From the NCBI GenBank assembly GCA_030435675.1, contig CM059621.1, positions 15,376,001 to 15,440,000 of the forward strand: DNA of 64,000 nucleotides, written 5' to 3'. The notes below the pieces were generated by a model. That model made no database searches. It was not told the DNA's origin and was given only the letters and a program-made list of their open reading frames with translations. Positions 1 to 9,879 of the stretch are shown piece after piece. The position numbers and the translations under genes are program-made. How positions within the stretch are numbered: the first letter of the stretch is position 1; each line of letters begins with the position of its first letter. The DNA comes from Steinernema hermaphroditum (taxonomy: Eukaryota > Nematoda > Chromadorea > Rhabditida > Steinernematidae).

Positions 1-2690
1 TTTCTCGCTTTCAAACAGGAAGGACCCGTGATGAGATCTGGATTGTTTATGTTTGCGGCGTCCCTTTTCCACAAAAACACGTTGACGGCACAAGAGAGAA
101 GTTTATTGTCACCATAAAGCTGTTTACGGTGCCCTTATTTGCCCAAGAAGACCTCTTCCTTCAGCACGTGCTGTCCTGACACGAAGAAGGCTGCGTATCT
201 TTCGGAAACACACGTGTTCGCCGCGCATTTTTTTGTCAAAAAAGGGGACTCAAGGGTTCAAAGTACTGTCCACCGCACACTTCCTTCTGCAAAACAGTCT
301 CCACGTGGCGTTCACGTCGCTGCGTCGGCTTTCCCTTCCCGACGCCCTTCACGTGCACGCCGAATCCCGTTTCAGCCAAACGTGTTCCCACACGTGTCCC
401 CCGATGTTTACGTCCTCCGCCGTTGGGACACGTGGCGCCTCTCAGAGGCGATTTGTCGCCGAAACCAAAGTTCGCAAAATTACAAATCGACCGATCGGAA
501 CCGAACAGGTTTGGCGCGATTCCGGGAAAGCCCTCCGAAGTGTTTGTGTGCAGAGAACTGTACGGAAATGGATCGAACTGAGCGGAGCTGGCACGTAGAA
601 CAAAGAGGCTATCATGTGACGTGCTCTAGACCGGCGCTCCTTTGTTGAAAGAGGCCGATAAGGGTCCCCTCCAGCTGTGACACGTGTGCGCCCAATATAG
701 CGCCGTTGGGGTGCAAAGTACGCGCCACACTCAGAAGCTGTCCGGGATTTGAATGTTTCATGAGGGACATTGTGGTGGAGGAGGTTCACGTGAACGAGAC
801 GGCAAATAGACACCTACGAGTCTGTGTCTCCGGAATGTGTCTATCATGGAGTACTCCTGTGACAAACGCTTTCCGATTGAATGCCTCACTTCCTGTCCAA
901 CCGGAAAAAAAGCGCTATATCAGTGGAAATATAGTCATCGACTTAAGTGGTTCACTTTCCGCTCTCTCTCTCTGGACCTCAGGCACCTCTCATAAAACTG
1001 TCTTTCCCACGTGACGTTTCAAGACCGCTTCGGGGTACTTCTCCTTTGTTGGAACAGATCTGATAAGCGAACTTCCTTGGAAGGAACACGTGCTTCCCTT
1101 TGTTGTATAACGGCTCTACTTGGCAATACAGAGAAGACTCTGGAGGATAGAGACTAATGAACTTGGGCGTTGTATAGAGCCGACCACAGATCGCCACTGG
1201 GGGGTGCCGCCGGCCTTGATCTTCTATTCCAGCACCACATAATCTTCGAAAACCATTCGTAGATCAGAAGAACAAGTGCCTGTTCACCGGACCGATGATC
1301 AGATTTTGCAAATCAATTGAGTTGAGGACGCTTCTAGGACGATTTTGCAAGATTTTGTACCTTGGACCTACAGGCGTAGACATCGAATTGACAGCAGAGA
1401 TACGGTATGATGGAGGTGCAGTACGCACTGCATTTTGGATGTTCTTTGCTTATGACAATTATCAAAAGTAGACATCCCACTCCTACCGTACTCCTGTGTC
1501 CATTCATAAAAATGACTCCATGAATGCTACACTTTTTGTACCAACCATTGCATTAGTCGGGAAGCATTTCCAACAAACCAGATGCTTGTGACTCATCTCT
1601 CGTGATACTTCGCCCTTCGGACCGACGGAGACGCGAGCGAAGTGCGGTAGGGAAGTCACGGTATCGAGGACACGTGCCGTCGAAGGAAACTCCTTTGGTC
1701 GTTCTCTGAAGGCAGAACAGAGCGATAAGATGAAACATTTTGGTTTCTACTTTTGATCACGGCCAACTTAGAAGATCTGCATCACCAATTAGACCAATTC
1801 TTGGAACTCTTTCACCTGATCTCCCTCCCATTTGGCTCCCGAAACGATGCAGCTTGATTTGTCCACAAAAGAGCTGAGTCGACGGAATGTCACCTCATGT
1901 GTCAAAGTACCTGCAGTATCTTCTTTATCGTTTTTGCTATTTTCCACGCCGAACAAAGTCCATGTGACCGCTCGGAACACACGCATTAGCTTTTGTTTGT
2001 CGCCGGGTTTTGCGAGAGAATGATGCAAACGATTTCTCTGGTCATGTGCACCCCAGAAGGGTGACCAAGAGCTGAAGGAGGTTGGGAAACACCCATGTGA
2101 ACGTGAGAGAGGGCGAAGTGCGGAGCAGAGAACGGAGCGGGGTCGTCTTGGGTACGAAACGGGAACTGACTCTATTTGACGCAGGGACCGTATAGAACTG
2201 TTAGAACTATTGCTGAACAGAACAGAAAAATTCTGATGTGTATAATGAGTGTTGTAAAAGGAAATATCTGAACAAAATCCAAAGCACCCAAAAAAGTCTT
2301 CACGATATTCCTCACGAACTTTAACATATTCAGGGCGAACGATTGTGATGCAAAAATTTGAACCTTCCATTCTTGGCTATAAACCTGACATAAACCGGCA
2401 CAGCGCCGAATATTCCTCTCATATGAAGCGCTCTTTTTTATTTTTAAGTTACTTTGTTCTTCACTTGAGTGTCACCACCAACCTCTGCTCATCTTTTTTG
2501 ATTCGTCGAAGGTCTTTGCGGTTTTTCTTGGAACAAAGTCCATGTGACCGCAAAGCACCCAAAAACCACGAGAACGTGCTGCTGCCGGGAATTTCCTAAA
2601 TAGAACCTCTGAGGACGTGATGTTCATGTGACCGCCTAAGAGCGGGCACTGTAAACACAGGGGATACCCGCGAGCTTGCACGTGATCTAG
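1..2690. promoter_or_regulatory. Dense cluster of CACGTG E-boxes, no supported gene
   Basis: CACGTG hexamers lie at 165, 211, 302, 350, 391, 429, 681, 787, 1008, 1087, 1671 and 2679, and the related CATGTG continues to about 5 kb (for example 613, 1896, 1960, 2042, 2091, 2540, 2621). Random expectation for CACGTG is below one in 2.7 kb. CACGTG is the binding site of MAX/MYC/TFEB-type bHLH factors. Open frames here, including one of 193 codons on the minus strand (2370-1789), lack recognisable domains and splice context, so I call no gene. The cluster may be the upstream region of a gene beyond the left edge, or a decayed satellite rich in this hexamer. Confidence 0.5.
2525..2600. repeat. Dispersed short repeat containing AAAGCACCCAAAA
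   Basis: This stretch (AAAGTCCATGTGACCG, AAAGCACCCAAAA, then TTTCCTAAATA) is found in diverged form at 4780-4860. Pieces recur near 1948-1975, 2280-2300 and 30760-30790. It carries CATGTGACC E-box-like words, so part of the E-box density beyond 1.7 kb comes from copies of this repeat. No coding potential is seen. Confidence 0.6.
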
Positions 2691-3606
2691 TGCCCACTTG
2701 GATGCCTTCAGATTGAGAAGGTGATCAAAAATGGAGTACTATTGTGATGTGACTTCTTCATTCTGTTGCACCTTCCATTCATTCATCAATTACTCATCGA
2801 ATAGTCGAGATTACTGTATCGATTCCTCGACCCTTATCTCTCCGAGAAACTTTCCTATCGACTATCAGGAGATGCTGTTGCAAAGGCCTTCTTCTTTAAA
2901 TAGAAACGGCGTTTTGTAGGCGTGCAGAATGCCTGGAACGTGAGTACTCTGCCCCTTGTGATACGCCCTGAGTTTACCTGATAAATCAGGTACCTATGGA
3001 GAAGAGCACGAGTTGAATCATGTGGCTGATTCGGTTAGATGAATTTGCTCAATTTTCTCTGCAGAAACATCGGGTGACTGCAAAGATATACGAAAGAATA
3101 GAATCAAAATGTGCCTCGCAACCTTAAACAATGCCTCCTTGAGGAGTCAAAAATCGAGGTATAGAAAATTGACAAATTAAGCCTTTCATATCGGTTTGAC
3201 AGGAATACACATCAAGTACACAAGGTCATAATACAGAGAATTTTCGGTCGTTCGACTATACTAGTTTGATAGCTTCGTTTTTCGACGCCGATCTACCGTA
3301 GTTCCATTAACGACATAGACAATAAAGCCTACGAATCTGGGTAAAAAATTAACGAAAAAAATTCTGTTCTCAAACAAGAGGTTCTTCGGAGACATAGCTA
3401 TTGTGTTGTGGACATTGCTGATCTTTCCTTCACTGCTCAATTCCTCAGTGTCTCACTACTCATGTTTAAATCCGGATAAAGCCTTCTTTTCAGAGGTCTA
3501 ACGGCAGAAAAATATTTTAATTTTAGGGTGTAACCGAAGCGATATATTTGACTAAAAGTTTTAAAAAAATAGGAAGATGCTATTTGTAGTAAAAACTTTA
3601 GATGTA

Positions 3607-4000
3607 TTGGATTGAAACATTGAAAATGACCGCTGTTCGAGCGTTTCCAATCGATTAAGTACTATAACAGACAACGGGGACATCTAGCAGGTAGCTGTTA
3701 CACACAGCTACTAAGCCCACATAGCGGCTCCACGAGTTCACTTCTGCGTTAGGGGTCGTCTGTTCTGATCTGTAAATGGAAACATCACAGGAAACCACGC
3801 ACAACAAGGCAAAGAGGTCGAAAATCAGACCAAAACAGTTTTTGACCTCAAGACTTTCTACAAAAGGAAGGATCCGGCTCCTGCCCGAAAAGGTGACTAA
3901 CGTTGAGCAATCGAATGGTGAATACCTTAAGTGAAATGAGCTTTCTGTGGTCTTTAAACATTGACTTTTAAAAACGGTCATTTTTAATGTTTCAACCCAA
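3607..4000. mobile_element. Mariner-type non-autonomous element, copy 1
   Basis: Left end TTGGATTGAAACATTGAAAA and right end reading inward TTGGGTTGAAACATTAAAAA are inverted repeats. TA precedes the left end; the right TA is mutated. It shares terminal and internal sequence (AGGTCGAAAATCAGACCAAA, GGATCCGG) with the elements at 34869-35759 and 36471-37404. At about 394 bp it is shorter than its relatives, and no transposase frame is present, so it is a deletion derivative. Confidence 0.7.
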
Positions 4001-4329
4001 TGGTATACGGGAATATGTGTAAGCAATTCTATCACAACACTTTTTGCCAAAGCAGAAACAGCACCTTCGCGAGATTATATCCAAATCGCAGTATCTTAAC
4101 GCTCTTGGCAGATTAAGTGCAGCGCATTACCACTTCACCTCAGAGTCACCTCAGACCCGTGACTAGAGACCAATTAAATTCCATTACATTCAACGCCTTA
4201 AGAATACCTATATGAATTTCATGTGTCACCATTCCTAGCTATCATGATATGAATGAAAGAAGGACGGCAGCGGCTAATAATTACCACAGGCCACTTCGAA
4301 CATGAACAAAAATGGCAAAGAGCAAACGC

Positions 4330-4380
4330 AAAACGATTAATGAAGACATCCGGAATCCGGATGTCTTCATTAATCGTTTT
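4330..4380. repeat. Perfect 25-bp-arm palindrome
   Basis: Arms 4330-4354 and 4356-4380 are exact reverse complements around one central A, reading GAAGACATCCGGA at the centre. As RNA it would form an almost loopless hairpin. There is no obvious target duplication, so it may be a very young MITE, a recombination product or an assembly artefact. Confidence 0.85.
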
Positions 4381-4779
4381 GATGCTCTTCAGTTTAACAT
4401 ACAGGGTGACACAAAAGTTCTGTAACACCGAAAATCGATCACTTCGGTCGAAAAACGCATTTTATAGAAATCTGTCTTCAAGACCGGGTTCTAAAGTTGC
4501 GGAAAATATAAGAGTGAGATAGTGGGCAGAAATAGATGCTGAATTCGAATATAACAGAGAGAATGATCGATCGATTCACAGTCGTAATATAACAAGGAAC
4601 CTTCGGTCATTCGATAGACTGCCGTGTCGTTTTGACGCCGAAGAGTCAAAAATTTATATCATTTATAATGTTTAAATAAATATAATTTGTGTGATTGTTC
4701 CGCATACCGTCATAAATCCTACTGTATTTCGACTAATGTGTCATTATGTCTCTTTGGAAACGATCGACTGCTTGAGCGC

Positions 4780-4860
4780 TCGCGTCGAACGAAGTCCATG
4801 CGAACGGAAAGCACCCAAAAGGAGAACATAAGCGGTTGCTGGGAGTTTCCTAAATACACT
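4780..4860. repeat. Second copy of the AAAGCACCCAAAA repeat
   Basis: Matches 2525-2600 with scattered substitutions (AAGTCCATGCGAACGG, AAAGCACCCAAAAGG, GTTTCCTAAATACAC). Same orientation as the first copy. Function unknown. Confidence 0.6.
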
Positions 4861-4999
4861 TTGCAAGCAACTGTGGCCGCGTTCATGTGAATGCCGTGGC
4901 AACTGGTGGCGTGACTAGACACGAATGTATCAGGTGTTCATGTGAGCAGGCTTGGGTGCAAAGTTTGTCAAGAGAAGCGTTTGAAGAGAGAGGGGGAAA

Positions 5000-6380
5000 A
5001 CTGACTTATTTTTAGTTAAAATAAACTAAAAGAGTTTGAGAGGCAAGTACAAAAATTATTCCACTGTTAACCTGTATCTACAGTGTATAATAGTAGTGGC
5101 CACCCATGAAAACATCCCTAGAAGAGGTACGGTATACGTGAAAAACAGCAACAGCCATTGGATATCTCGCTCACTGGTTGCGGCTGACAAAGAAAACAAG
5201 GAGAAACCGGCCATACATCGACAGATTAACAATGGAGCGATACAAACAGTCTGATGCAATCTTGGACAAATGGGTATCATATCTGACTAGACGATTGATA
5301 CGCTTGGAGTTTTTGTTCCTCGTTGGAACGGACATAAAAGGTTTAACATGAACAAAATGAGCTGAGGACCGAAATGAACTGACAGAAGGGACGGCAGGCA
5401 AAAATGAACTAGAAAAAGTCACCGATATGCGATAAAAGTAAAAAAAAAAGAAGTTTGCGTTGTAGACATTCCTTGATCTCTTTTCCATTGTAGACATCTG
5501 TCGAGACTAACGCGGGTGTTTTCAGACAGTTTGGAGGAAAAAAAGTACGACAAAAAAGTACGAGAAAGTTCGACCTGCCAGACAATCCCAGACGTCTGAG
5601 GTGAGACATTTCGAGACTCTCTGCAAAAAAAACAAGACGCTATGCCAAAAAAGGGCATCTAGTAGACGGCCTTCAAGTCTTCAAAGCCATTTTCGGGAAC
5701 ATTCAATGCTAATATCGGTCATTTTCCATTCCTATGACTCTGTGTTTCCAAAAACGACTTTCTAGACTTCTGTGTAGATATCTTTTTGGCGCACACACCA
5801 AAGAGAAAATTGACCCGTTTCGTCGAACTTGGAGAATTCAGAATTCATTACGGAGAGATATATATTGTATGAAAAGAATTTGTTCGTTTAGACACAGGGA
5901 ATACTAAGTAAATTGAAAGGACAATTCAATTAAAGGATAGTCGAACAATCACTTCTTTTCTTTGCTTTAGACATACTAAAGATGTATACTGTATAATGTA
6001 TAATGCAGACAGACGTCTATGCAATGTCTGTTTTCTATCTAGATACCGTCGGAGCAAAAATCCACGTCCGTTTTGTAAAGAAGCAGGAAAACTGCACCCT
6101 CAGACGTATAAATAAGACAATTCGGAACTGTTTAGAACACACTTGTATTCTAGTAGACTTGAAGGCGGTTTGTTAAGTATCATGTTTATTGTTATCCACA
6201 AAAATCGACAGCCTTTCAACGAGTTGCACTGATTCATATACCGTAATAATTAACTCTTCTTTCATGTCAAAGCAAGCCGGTTTCCTTTGATAAAGCACCA
6301 AAATACGACAACTATCGCGAAGTGACGTGATTTCGAACGTGGTTGCAGAGTCAAAAATAGAAATTCTGTTGTTAACTTGG
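5000..6380. other. Intergenic, nothing recognisable
   Basis: AT-rich sequence with short chance open frames on both strands. I see no conserved protein motif, RNA gene or terminal repeat. Homopolymer A runs at 5435-5450 and 5535-5565 are the only visible texture. Confidence 0.5.
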
Positions 6381-6384
6381 GGTC

Positions 6385-6860
6385 TTTCATTTGTGCCCCC
6401 AGCGATCGGTCGGGTCGTCCACTCGCTCTCGCTCTCTCTGAGGTTGTCTGAGCCGAATGAGTTGAGTGAGCGGTCGTTCTCGGCCGTCGTTGTTGGCGCA
6501 ATGATCGCCCCGGCTCCCAGAAGGCCTGGAACACCAGGGAGCCGTAGTTCCACCGTCTCGCCAAAAAGCCCGTCACGACCGCCCGACTCTACCCGCGCCG
6601 CCAGAGAAGCCGAAGAAGCGTTGCAACTCCGAAGTCCGCGCCGCCAGCCGAACCGAAGATGACTCTCCGCTCCGTTGGCTCTACTCCACCGCTATTCCAC
6701 TTCCGGAATCAGCTCTTCACGACTTCGATGCCCGCGCAAACTAATGGGAGCGCTGCATTCTATTCGGATTCGTTTGCTCCACCGAAATCAGAAGAAAATC
6801 AGCGACCACGGTGTGACTATGTTCTTCTTTGTGCATATATGAGACGTCCTGCACGGCGTA
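6385..6860 (-). repeat. Composite dispersed repeat, copy 1
   Basis: Contains the shared core reading CTCCCAGAAGGCCTGGAACA then CCAGGGAGCCGTAGTTCCAC. It is inverted relative to copies at 18478-18925, 45640-45806 and 60885-61030, with a partial copy at 39205-39330. The outer half (GACGTC, ATATATGCACAAA, CACACCG.GGTCGCTGATTTTC) matches copy 2. Open frames reading LRLPGVPGLLGAGAII recur because the DNA is repeated; frames break between copies, so I treat it as a SINE-like or MITE-like repeat rather than a gene. Confidence 0.75.
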
Positions 6861-6964
6861 AGCCGTTGATTCGGGAAGATAAATCGTGTAAAAAAAATCG
6901 TGTTGTTAACTTATTTTTTCATTTTGTTGCATTGATTAAAGGATCACGTACGGCTGAAACCAAA

Positions 6965-7010
6965 AATGAATGTCAGCGCCCACAGTGTAAACGAAATTTT
7001 ACAATCGTTT
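6965..7010. repeat. Short repeat GTCAGCGCCCACAGTG
   Basis: The roughly 34-bp string beginning GTCAGCGCCCACAGTG and ending AACGAAATTTTACAA is nearly identical to 26966-26999. A second related word, TTTGTTGCATTGATTAAA, occurs at about 6922 and 7176. It is probably a fragment of a dispersed element. Confidence 0.6.
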
Positions 7011-7709
7011 TAACAAGGGGTACGGTAGAGGACGACAAACTCAATCCTATTAGAATACGTTTCCACGAATTTTCGGCATTTGTGAATCCCCCAAAAGGAA
7101 TCCTTTCTAGCACAGCGACAATCCGATGGATTTGCAAAAATGGAAATATTGAGTTGAACCTATGTGCTCAAAAATTTGTTGCATTGATTAAACAATCGCC
7201 AACTGCTGATCACAAAAATAAATATTTACTGTAATTACACGCTGAAATAAAACATAGTTGGACGTAAAGAGATCTTTCTTTAGCGAAACTTTCCATGAAG
7301 TTAGCCCATGAAGAGGAAAAAATAGTGAATTAGAAACGTATAGTAGAGAATACTCGAACACTCCAGTGCGGTAACATGACGGACGCAATCCCAGAGATGT
7401 CCAGAAACGTGATTTCATCAGTTGTAGTCATCACATATCGAAATGAGTACCATCACCATCATACAAACTACAATTCAGAGACTACCGCGTGTAGAAGTGA
7501 CGTCGCATTCGGTGTGTGGCCGATCAGTGACTGAGACTACAGTATGTGTAGCGATGAAATCGCAACAATGACTTTAACCAGGCCAGGCGTGGGACTACAG
7601 GGGTTGCAAGTTGTTCTACCCGCGCAATCAGTTCTGGAGGGTCGTTCCTGTCGGTCCGCGCCTCACCAGAATGTTTATGTTAGTCAAACAACGTTGTTTC
7701 AAAATCATA

Positions 7710-7715
7710 TTTATT
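7710..7715 (-). terminator. Polyadenylation signal of the MAX-like gene
   Basis: AATAAA on the minus strand about 97 nt downstream of the stop codon at 7812, a plausible distance for cleavage. Chosen by position and hexamer only. Confidence 0.5.
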
Positions 7716-7811
7716 ATGAGTTGCACATACCACGGAAATATTTACACTTGTACATACCAATTATAAATTTAGTACAATACAGAGATCATATACAGCACTT
7801 TCACGGTTGTC

Positions 7812-9460
7812 TTAGCGAGCGGCCAAGAGGTATGTCTGAAGGTCGGCAAAGGTAGGCTTAACGGGAGTCGGCTGCTGGATCTGAGGAAGTTGGATCTGCT
7901 GCAGCTTCTGCTGGAGGATGTTCTGGTTGAGGAGACTGAGGAGGTCCAGCTGGCCGGCGGTGGAGAGGATGCTGGGCTGGGTCTTGAAGGCGAGCGAGTC
8001 GAGGCTGAGTCTCGGCTCCATTGAGAAGGAGTCGGCGGTGGAGATCGACATGGTCGGGTAGGAGAGGGCGTTGACGGCCGAGGTGGAGGGCACGCCGACG
8101 CTAAGGGCCGTCGGGAGCTGCGGCTCCTGGGGCTTGATGCCGATGAGTCCGTGGGTGCTGTAGGGGTTGGGCTGGGCCTTCAGCACCTCGTTCTCCTTCT
8201 GCATGCGGAGGAGTTCCTCCTTGAGGCGACGGTTCTCCTCGTCGACGTGCTTCCGACGGTTCAGCTCGTCGCAGGCTTTCCTCAGGATGTGGGCGCGAGA
8301 GGGCTAAAAGAAGAGAGATTAGGAAGTGTTCCTTATTTTAGCCGTAGGAGATAATCTTCAATCGCTAGCCTAGTCTTCGAATTTGAGGGGGGGCCTGACA
8401 ACAAATGATTATCCAGGGCGCGACTGGCACGACGATGCAATTAGGGAACGCGCGAATCGCCGACGCTGCAGACGTGCACGGGGCCGTTCCGAGAAGAACG
8501 AAGTTGAGGAGAGCGGGGAGGCCCTCGGGCGAAGACTGACACGCGAGTGTTCTTTGGGCGCTCTTGTTTGTCTTTTCTGGGAAACGCGATCTTTACAAGT
8601 TACGTGGGAAAACGCGTCTACGACTAATTGGGGTTTCCCAGAAGGGAGAGTGACGCAAGTGACCAGTAGCCTACAGTATCCCACCCAACGATTAGAACAA
8701 GAACTAACATTTACTTTTTCTCCGTCGTTCATCGGCAGCGCATCCTTGAGCTGGCTGAAGGCGCCCTTGATGTGCTCCCGGCGCTTGCGCTCCAGGTCGT
8801 TGTGGTGCTGACGGCGATCGTCGTCGAGCGACGGCGACAGCGACTTCGGACTGCTCGCGGATTCGGTCTGAAACATTCCACAATGATCTCTGTCGGCGGC
8901 AGATCTGGGCACGTGACCGGCACGCCTTCTGGCACGCCGGCGACTGTCATAAACACAACAGATGGGTTGGGGGAGGGCGAGGCAGACGAGTACAAAGTAT
9001 GCGAGGGAAGCGGAAAACAAAAACAAGCACCTCGGGTGCTGGGAAGCGCTGTAGGACAGCGGCTGTCGAGAGCGCGGTGGGTGCAGCCTCGAATTTTGGA
9101 CGAATTTAGACAAAACAAAGGGTCTGCGTTTAGGCGGTGAGTCAGACGGGCGAAAGTGACGAAACAGGCGCCGCGGAAGTTGACTCACTCTCGACACAGA
9201 CATTGAAAAAGAATTACGAAAATTAATTGCAAAAGAGAAGTCTGTGGAGGAAGGTACGGTAGAGATCTTGAAGGCAGTCCCTACGGGTACTGTCCTACTG
9301 CAAATCTCAGCCTTAGATCCTAGTTAGGAAAAGAGAAATCGTAAAACAAACTCACATCGCTGTAGTCGTCGCCTTCACTGAGCTTTCGCTTGCGGCCGGA
9401 TACAGTATCGAGGGCCTTGGCATGGTGGTGCATGGGTGAGAGGGTGAGACTCGGGGTCAT
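7812..9460 (-). CDS. MAX-like bHLH-leucine zipper transcription factor
   Basis: Three coding exons on the minus strand, 9460-9356, 8867-8715 and 8303-7812, give 249 residues; all junctions are phase 0 with GTGAGT or GTAAAT donors and TTTCAG/TTTTAG acceptors. The basic region, residues 53-65, contains HHNDLERKRR with the His, Glu and Arg that class-B bHLH proteins use to read CACGTG. Helix 1 ends at GEK; helix 2 begins PSRAHILRKA at residue 87 and runs into a zipper (LNRRKHVDEENRRLKEELLR) before a Gln/Pro/Leu-rich tail (LLNQNILQQKLQQIQ). This matches nematode MXL proteins; I cannot assign mxl-1 or mxl-3. The start ATG has ACC before it and follows a TTTCAG acceptor at 9473, possibly a trans-splice site. 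The long open frame 9203-8409 is only intron read-through. Confidence 0.85.
8910..8915. promoter_or_regulatory. CACGTG E-box in intron 1 of the MAX-like gene
   Basis: GGGCACGTGACC sits in the first intron, 43 nt upstream of the bHLH exon on the minus strand. It is a canonical class-B E-box, so direct autoregulation is possible, but one hexamer is weak evidence. Confidence 0.4.
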
Positions 9461-9471
9461 GGTGGCGAGGT

Positions 9472-9870
9472 TCTGAAAGCAGTGGCCACTTAGAAGTGTT
9501 GCAGAGGGAGTTTCCGCGAAGAGCGCGGTTCGGAGCGACCGCCGATCAGAGGGGATGCGGCGGTTTCCGACTGGTCTCCGCCGTCGTCGCCGCCGACGAA
9601 CACGAAACGCGAGGGGCGGCGCCGGGCGACAAACTACAGCCGCGCGTCGGAGGGCCGCCCGTCGCCGCCGCGTAGGGCGCAGAGAACGAGCAACGTGCAT
9701 GTGACCCGCGCGCGTGAAGCGCACATGGAAAGTGCAAACCATCGCCGCCGGGGGGAGGGCGGGGAGTCCCGGCCGCGGAGGTGACGCCGCCCGAGACGAC
9801 GTGTGGAGCACGAGGCGCGATGCATTTCTGCAAAAAGTGTGCTGGAAGTGCGGAGTACTCGGCAATGAGT
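9472..9870 (-). promoter_or_regulatory. GC-rich upstream region of the MAX-like gene
   Basis: The segment 9540-9830 is strongly GC- and CpG-rich (runs of CGCCG) in an otherwise AT-rich neighbourhood. It lies just upstream of the coding start on the minus strand and contains CATGTGACC. Long open frames cross it in all frames, as expected from the lack of TA-rich stops. It may be promoter or 5' untranslated sequence; I see no conserved protein. Confidence 0.4.
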
Positions 9871-9879
9871 CATGTCTCT

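Noticed and set aside
1789..2370. 193-codon open frame on the minus strand
   Set aside because: No domain, no splice or start context, low-complexity Ser/Arg content, and it runs through repeat-related words shared with other sites.
6659..7234. 191-codon open frame on the plus strand
   Set aside because: It starts inside the composite dispersed repeat and continues through another repeated fragment; the protein has no recognisable motif.
8409..9203. 264-codon frame overlapping the MAX-like gene
   Set aside because: It is the bHLH exon read through into both introns; splice sites at 8867 and 8715 explain the real coding part.
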